Assembly (NCBI GenBank): GCA_007922305.1
Contig: ML677366.1
Coordinates: 9,389,615-9,453,614 of the forward strand
Reading direction: 5' to 3'
DNA length: 64,000 bases
DNA from: Dermatemys mawii
Taxonomy: Eukaryota > Chordata > Testudines > Dermatemydidae
Shown: positions 60,515 to 64,000 of the stretch, one piece after another
Position numbering within the stretch: position 1 is the first letter of the stretch
How the letters are laid out: each line of letters starts with the position of its first letter
Made by a program: the position numbers and the translations under genes
The notes under the pieces: generated by a model
The model's input: the letters and a program-made list of their open reading frames with translations, nothing else
What the model was told of the DNA's origin: nothing
Database searches by the model: none

Positions 60515-61045
60515 ATGATCTAATGGGAGGCAAGATTTGTTCAATGGACTTGGAAGACCTAGGTTCACTTCCCTACTCCGCCACAGACTCTTCCTGTATG
60601 ACCTTGGACAAGTCTCCTAGGCTATGTCTACACCGGTCTTTGAATGACAAAACTTTTGTCTTTCAGAGGTGTTAAATAAAAGAAAGAGAAAAGTTTTACC
60701 CTGACAAGCACAAGTGTGAACAGCACACTGTCACAGGAGCGCTCTCCTGCTGACAACGCAAACGCTGCCCGTTGAGAGTAGAAGTTTTTTGTTGACAGGA
60801 AAGCCAACAAACAGAGACTACACTGCATGACTTTTAGCAGTACAGCTGTAATGATAGAGCCATGTCACCAAAAGCTATGTAGTGGAGACAAAGCCAATTG
60901 TGTCTCTGTAACTTAGTACCTGATCTGTAAAATGGGGATAATAATACCTCAAAGGGTGGTGTTTGGGTAAATACATTAAAGATTGTGATGCACTAAGATC
61001 CTATGATGTTGGGGGGCCATATAAGTACTTTAGATATGTGAGGTC
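60515..61045 (+). mobile_element. MIR-like copy split by a DNA transposon
   Basis: The first part (CAAGATTTGTTCAATGGAC, CCTAGGTTCACTTCCCTACT, CCGCCACAGACTCTTCCTG, ATGACCTTGGACAAGTCTCC) and the last part (TGTGTCTCTGTAACTTAG, TACCTGATCTGTAAAATGGG, GATAATAATACCTCAAAGGG, TTAAAGATTGTGATGCACTA) together make one MIR. About 275 bp of unrelated sequence lies between them. Confidence 0.82.
60621..60897. mobile_element. DNA transposon inserted in a MIR
   Basis: The ends GGCTATGTCTACACCGGTC and GTAGTGGAGACAAAGCC form an inverted pair (GGCTWTGTCTMCAC). Internal words TGACAAAACTTTTGTC (a 6-bp inverted pair around AACT), GCGCTCTCCTGCTGACAACG and AAGTTTTTTGTTGACAGG match a 'ttttgtcgacaaaa' type of turtle element as I recall it. 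The flanks CTA and AAT give no clear long target duplication, which might fit a TA target of mariner/Tc1 type, but this is weak. A minus frame of 66 codons inside it is not a gene. Confidence 0.7.
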
Positions 61046-62364
61046 CCATCTGTGATTCTATATGAATTATTGCATGCACTGTGTATATAATTATACACCT
61101 ATCAAATAAAAACACAATTAAACTCTAGAATTGAAGTATTATAAGCTTACAAAGCCAAGATTTACTGCCGCCTTTACCAGGCCAGCACAGGTTTTTACAC
61201 AAATCATGTTTCTGGGCCTTCCATTTGATAAAACTTTCAGCTATTTTGACAGGTGGAGCCAACTGCAGCCTACTCCATCCTGACAAAAAGAGCCTAACAA
61301 ATGGATTTTCAGTCACCCACTGAACAGAGTTAGATGACAGAGCAGCCTTTTAACTTGATTGATGAAATTATATCTAAATCTGGTAGATTTGGGACTTCAA
61401 AGGCATTTTTCCCCACTTAGGGCATCCCAGATGAAGGGAGTATGCTATTTGTACCAAACTCCCATGCTCAAGTGGTTTGCAAATTGACCCCTTTGTAATA
61501 GGTTAAAGGTTCCACGCAAGATAACGGTGGTTCATTTTGATTAATTATGTCAGGGAATTAATGTATGATTACTAACTTTTAGCAGACCCTGCTCTTTCTG
61601 ACCCCGAGCTGCTTGTTTGTATGGCTGGTTGTAATTTTCAACCGATGGGTTACGAGAGGTCACTATGTGGTCAGCATATTTTAAACAAAGAAAAGGGAGG
61701 TATGGGGGAAGGGGAGAGGAGAGAGAAACTGAGATCTCAAATCTGAGCAGACACACTACAGTTTACTGCCTAGACAGGGGACATTTGTTAAGTGTTTTAT
61801 CAATAGGTTTTTATATGTTCTATCCTTTCTAATGAAAGAATCTTCTGGAAAGTTAAGAGAGTGGCCTGGAAAGATGTTGGAGAATAATTTAAGAGTTGAA
61901 CGTTAAGCCAATAAATTGCACGTCATACTGGTTTCAATAGGCGAGAACCTTGTTAAAAATTAAATTGGGCAGTGGTGACTCTCCCACCCTGATTGGCCAA
62001 GAGCAAGGATGAAGGCTTCTCATTAAGCCAGTGCATGAGAAAGGCTGTGTGGGTTACAGTTGCTCACAAGAATTCTTAACCACCCACTAAAGAGGTAACA
62101 TAGGTTACTTTGGGGTTTATTTTCACTTGACATTTTAAAAATGGTCCTTCAGTCACTCTTAGATGGCCATGTGGAACTTTCCAAGTCTGTTTAGGGGCCA
62201 GGGAAGGGAATCAAATTTAGGAACCTGAACCTGCAAAGATCAATGCATGTGCTGAACTTTAATCACCTGCTTAGATCCATTGAGTTCAATAAGAGCACTC
62301 GTGCTTAAAGCTGAATATATTCTTAAGGGAGGTGAGCTTTATGATTAAATAGCATGATGGGTAT
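61046..62364. other. Unique sequence, no gene seen
   Basis: Nothing is recognised. The frames at 61125-61756 lack domains. Confidence 0.4.
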
Positions 62365-62775
62365 TTCAGAGGGGCAGAGGGGATTGGAAATCAGGACTCC
62401 TGGGTTTTCTTCCTACTACTTACTCTGACTTGCTGCATAAAACTGGGCCAAAATTTTCAAACCTGGGTGCTCAAAGGTAGACAACTAAATCCATACTGTT
62501 TGTGGCCTAATTTTTAGAGGTGCTGTCCACCTGCAGCTGCCACTGAAGTCAATGAGAGCTGGGACATTGGCCCTTTTAAAAATCAAGTCTTACTTATATG
62601 CCTAATAAATGTGGATTAAAGTGTCTATTTTTGGCATGTAAGTTTGAAAATTACCTTCTCTGGGCCTCAGTTTACCCATCTTAAAATGGGTTTAATCATA
62701 TTTCCCTTCTCTATAGGAGTGTTGAGAGGAGTAGTTCATAAATGTTAAGTGCTTTGTAGTCTTCAGATGAAAGTC
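62365..62775 (+). mobile_element. MIR-like copy split by a small repeat
   Basis: The first part (GGATTGGAAATCAGGACTCC, TGGGTTTTCTTCCTACTACT, ACTCTGACTTGCTGCATAAA) and the last part (CTCTGGGCCTCAGTTTACCC, AGGAGTGTTGAGAGGAG, TTAAGTGCTTTGTAGTCTTC) make one MIR. From about 62455 to 62650 lies a foreign piece, AAAATTTTCAAACCTGGG ... AAGTTTGAAAATTACC, with inverted ends. It resembles the inserted piece at 39559. Confidence 0.75.
62455..62655. repeat. Inverted-repeat element inside a MIR
   Basis: The ends AATTTTCAAACCTG and AAGTTTGAAAATTACC are complementary. Internal words CTGCAGCTGCCACTGAAGTC and AATGAGAGCTGGG are typical of the 'cagctcccattgacttcaatggga' type that I recall as frequent in turtles. 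Confidence 0.55.
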
Positions 62776-62790
62776 ACTACAGAGGCACAA

Positions 62791-63079
62791 AGGGCCGGTC
62801 TTCACTGGGTGGGGGATCGACTGCAGATACGCAACTTCAGCTATGTGAATCACGTAGCTGAAGTCTGCGTATCTGCAGCCGATTTACCTGCCGTCCTCAT
62901 GGCAGCGGCAGTCGGCGGTGTGCTCCCCCGACAACTCCAGTTTACGCCTCCGGTCAAGCTGGAGTTACGGAGTCAACGGGGGCAGCGCTGGCGATCGATT
63001 TCTCGCGTCTTTACAAGACGCGAGAAATCAATCGCTAAAAGATTGATGGCTACCCGCGGAAGTGAAGACATACCCAAAG
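62791..63079. mobile_element. CpG-rich palindromic DNA transposon with three internal hairpins
   Basis: The outer ends (GGGCCGGTCTTCACT and AGTGAAGACATACCC) are inverted. Hairpin 1 is about 62824-62881: GATACGCA ... CTTCAGCTA pairs with TAGCTGAAG ... TGCGTATC. Hairpin 2 is about 62931-62983: CAACTCCAG pairs with CTGGAGTTA around GCCTCCGGTCAAG. Hairpin 3 is 62997-63029: 15-bp perfect arms, GATTTCTCGCGTCTT, around TAC. The element is much richer in CpG than the rest of the window, which suggests it is younger than the decayed CpG-poor repeats. It sits 15 bp past the end of a MIR. A 118-codon plus frame (62749-63105) runs over it and is not a gene. Confidence 0.85.
62997..63029. repeat. Perfect 15-bp inverted repeat
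   Basis: The arms at 62997-63011 and 63015-63029 are exact complements with a 3-base loop (TAC). It forms the third hairpin of the element above. Confidence 0.97.
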
Positions 63080-64000
63080 AATGTTTATTATACTTATTAC
63101 ACTAACAATAGCACATTTGCTTTATTTTCCACTAAGCCCCTTCAGAAATGGGGTGCCCAAATAAGCTGAATTCAAGATCAATCTTATGTGTTTGGAGGAG
63201 AATGCTGTGCTTTGCTTATGAAAATGAGATCCTGCTGTTCTGTGGGTTGTAATTTAGGGTCTTCCCATTTAAATCAAAGGCAAGACTACCATAAGGGCCT
63301 GATCCAAAGCCCATTGAAATCTATGGGAGTGTTCCATGCAAAGGACTGTTCTTGCCTGTCTACCCATCGTATTTCAAATGAGAACACCCTAGCTGAGCCT
63401 TGTAAAAGGTGTAGGGAAGGACAGTGTGATGTGAGGGCTCCAGGAAGAAAAGGCCATTTGGAAGAAGTTTAAATGAGCTCAGGGGCTGGCCAGGTACTGT
63501 TGAAAATTCCAAAAAGGAACACAGCAAACAAAAATGGAAACAAGTGATGTGCAGAGTGGGGGTGATGATACAAAGAAGGAAGGACTGAAAAAAGCAAGCT
63601 CGGAAAAGGGTGGCCCACCAAAAAAACAGAGAAGAAAACGAAAGAAGGGTGGAAGAAAAATCTAGAATCACAACAAATATCTACCTGTCTTTGTTTTGTT
63701 AATTAAAATGCCCTGTTCTTCTGTAAAGTTGTCAAGTGTTAAACTAAGAGAACTGGGGACAATTATGATATGTTTTAGTAATGGGTGTGCTGCTGGCCAT
63801 TGCTGATTCCCCTCAGCTCTCATAAGCCAACACATAGTCTGAACATGTTTCTTACCAGTTTCAGGTGCAGCTGTATGGAAATATCATCTCATATGAGAGC
63901 AGACTGATCTATACAGTCCAGTTTCTTGTCTTCATTGGTAGCCAAAGACACACACTTCAGAGAGAACTCCTCCATAGTGTACCCAGTTTTGCAGTTCTTT
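63080..64000. other. Unique sequence, no gene seen
   Basis: A 94-codon plus frame (63188-63472) and a 103-codon minus frame (63360-63671) overlap on opposite strands and have no recognisable domain. Nothing else is identified. Confidence 0.4.

Noticed and set aside
62749..63105. 118-codon plus-strand open frame
   Set aside because: It lies almost wholly on the palindromic CpG-rich transposon and the end of a MIR.
1..64000. CRISPR arrays, operons, riboswitches and bacterial features
   Set aside because: None is present. The repeat content and composition are those of a vertebrate nuclear genome.

Overview
This window looks like vertebrate nuclear DNA, most probably from a cryptodiran turtle. 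It holds no protein-coding gene that I can support. The longest uninterrupted reading frames are under 190 codons, none resembles a known cellular protein, and several lie on simple repeats or transposons. The organism call rests on the repeats. There is a tRNA-headed SINE with a CR1-like tail (the tortoise Cry/PolIII type) at 56.5-56.7 kb, two CR1 LINE fragments, many old MIR/CORE-SINE copies, and several short DNA transposons with GTCTACAC-type ends that I recall as common in turtle and other archosauromorph genomes. Family names come from memory of such repeats, not from a database search.

Layout. 0-13 kb holds a short DNA transposon, an old interspersed repeat, a 70-bp tandem duplication, an unresolved CTTT microsatellite with a 10-N gap, and a CR1 3' end. 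13-23 kb holds a MIR, a second copy of the first DNA transposon, and a decayed 2-kb Ty3/gypsy-class pol fragment (16.43-18.46 kb, minus strand). That fragment reads integrase first and reverse transcriptase second, the Gmr1-type order. 23-36 kb holds foldback elements, a small MITE, an L2-like LINE tail, an LTR-like block, and the first copy of another MITE. 36-51 kb is mostly unique sequence with scattered MIR copies, a foldback MITE and a nearly perfect palindromic element. 51-64 kb holds the second copy of the 35-kb MITE, the Cry SINE, a CR1 reverse-transcriptase fragment, a MIR split by a DNA transposon, and a CpG-rich palindromic DNA transposon with three hairpins.

Between these are long AT-rich unique stretches with nothing recognisable. 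They look intergenic or intronic. A few (about 15.2-15.6, 18.9-19.3, 20.0-21.1 and 27.0-27.5 kb) have a texture that could be conserved non-coding sequence, which only an alignment could show. No cooperating gene system is visible. The most interesting content is the pol fragment with unusual domain order, the foldback transposons, and three MIR copies that carry foreign insertions at nearly the same place.
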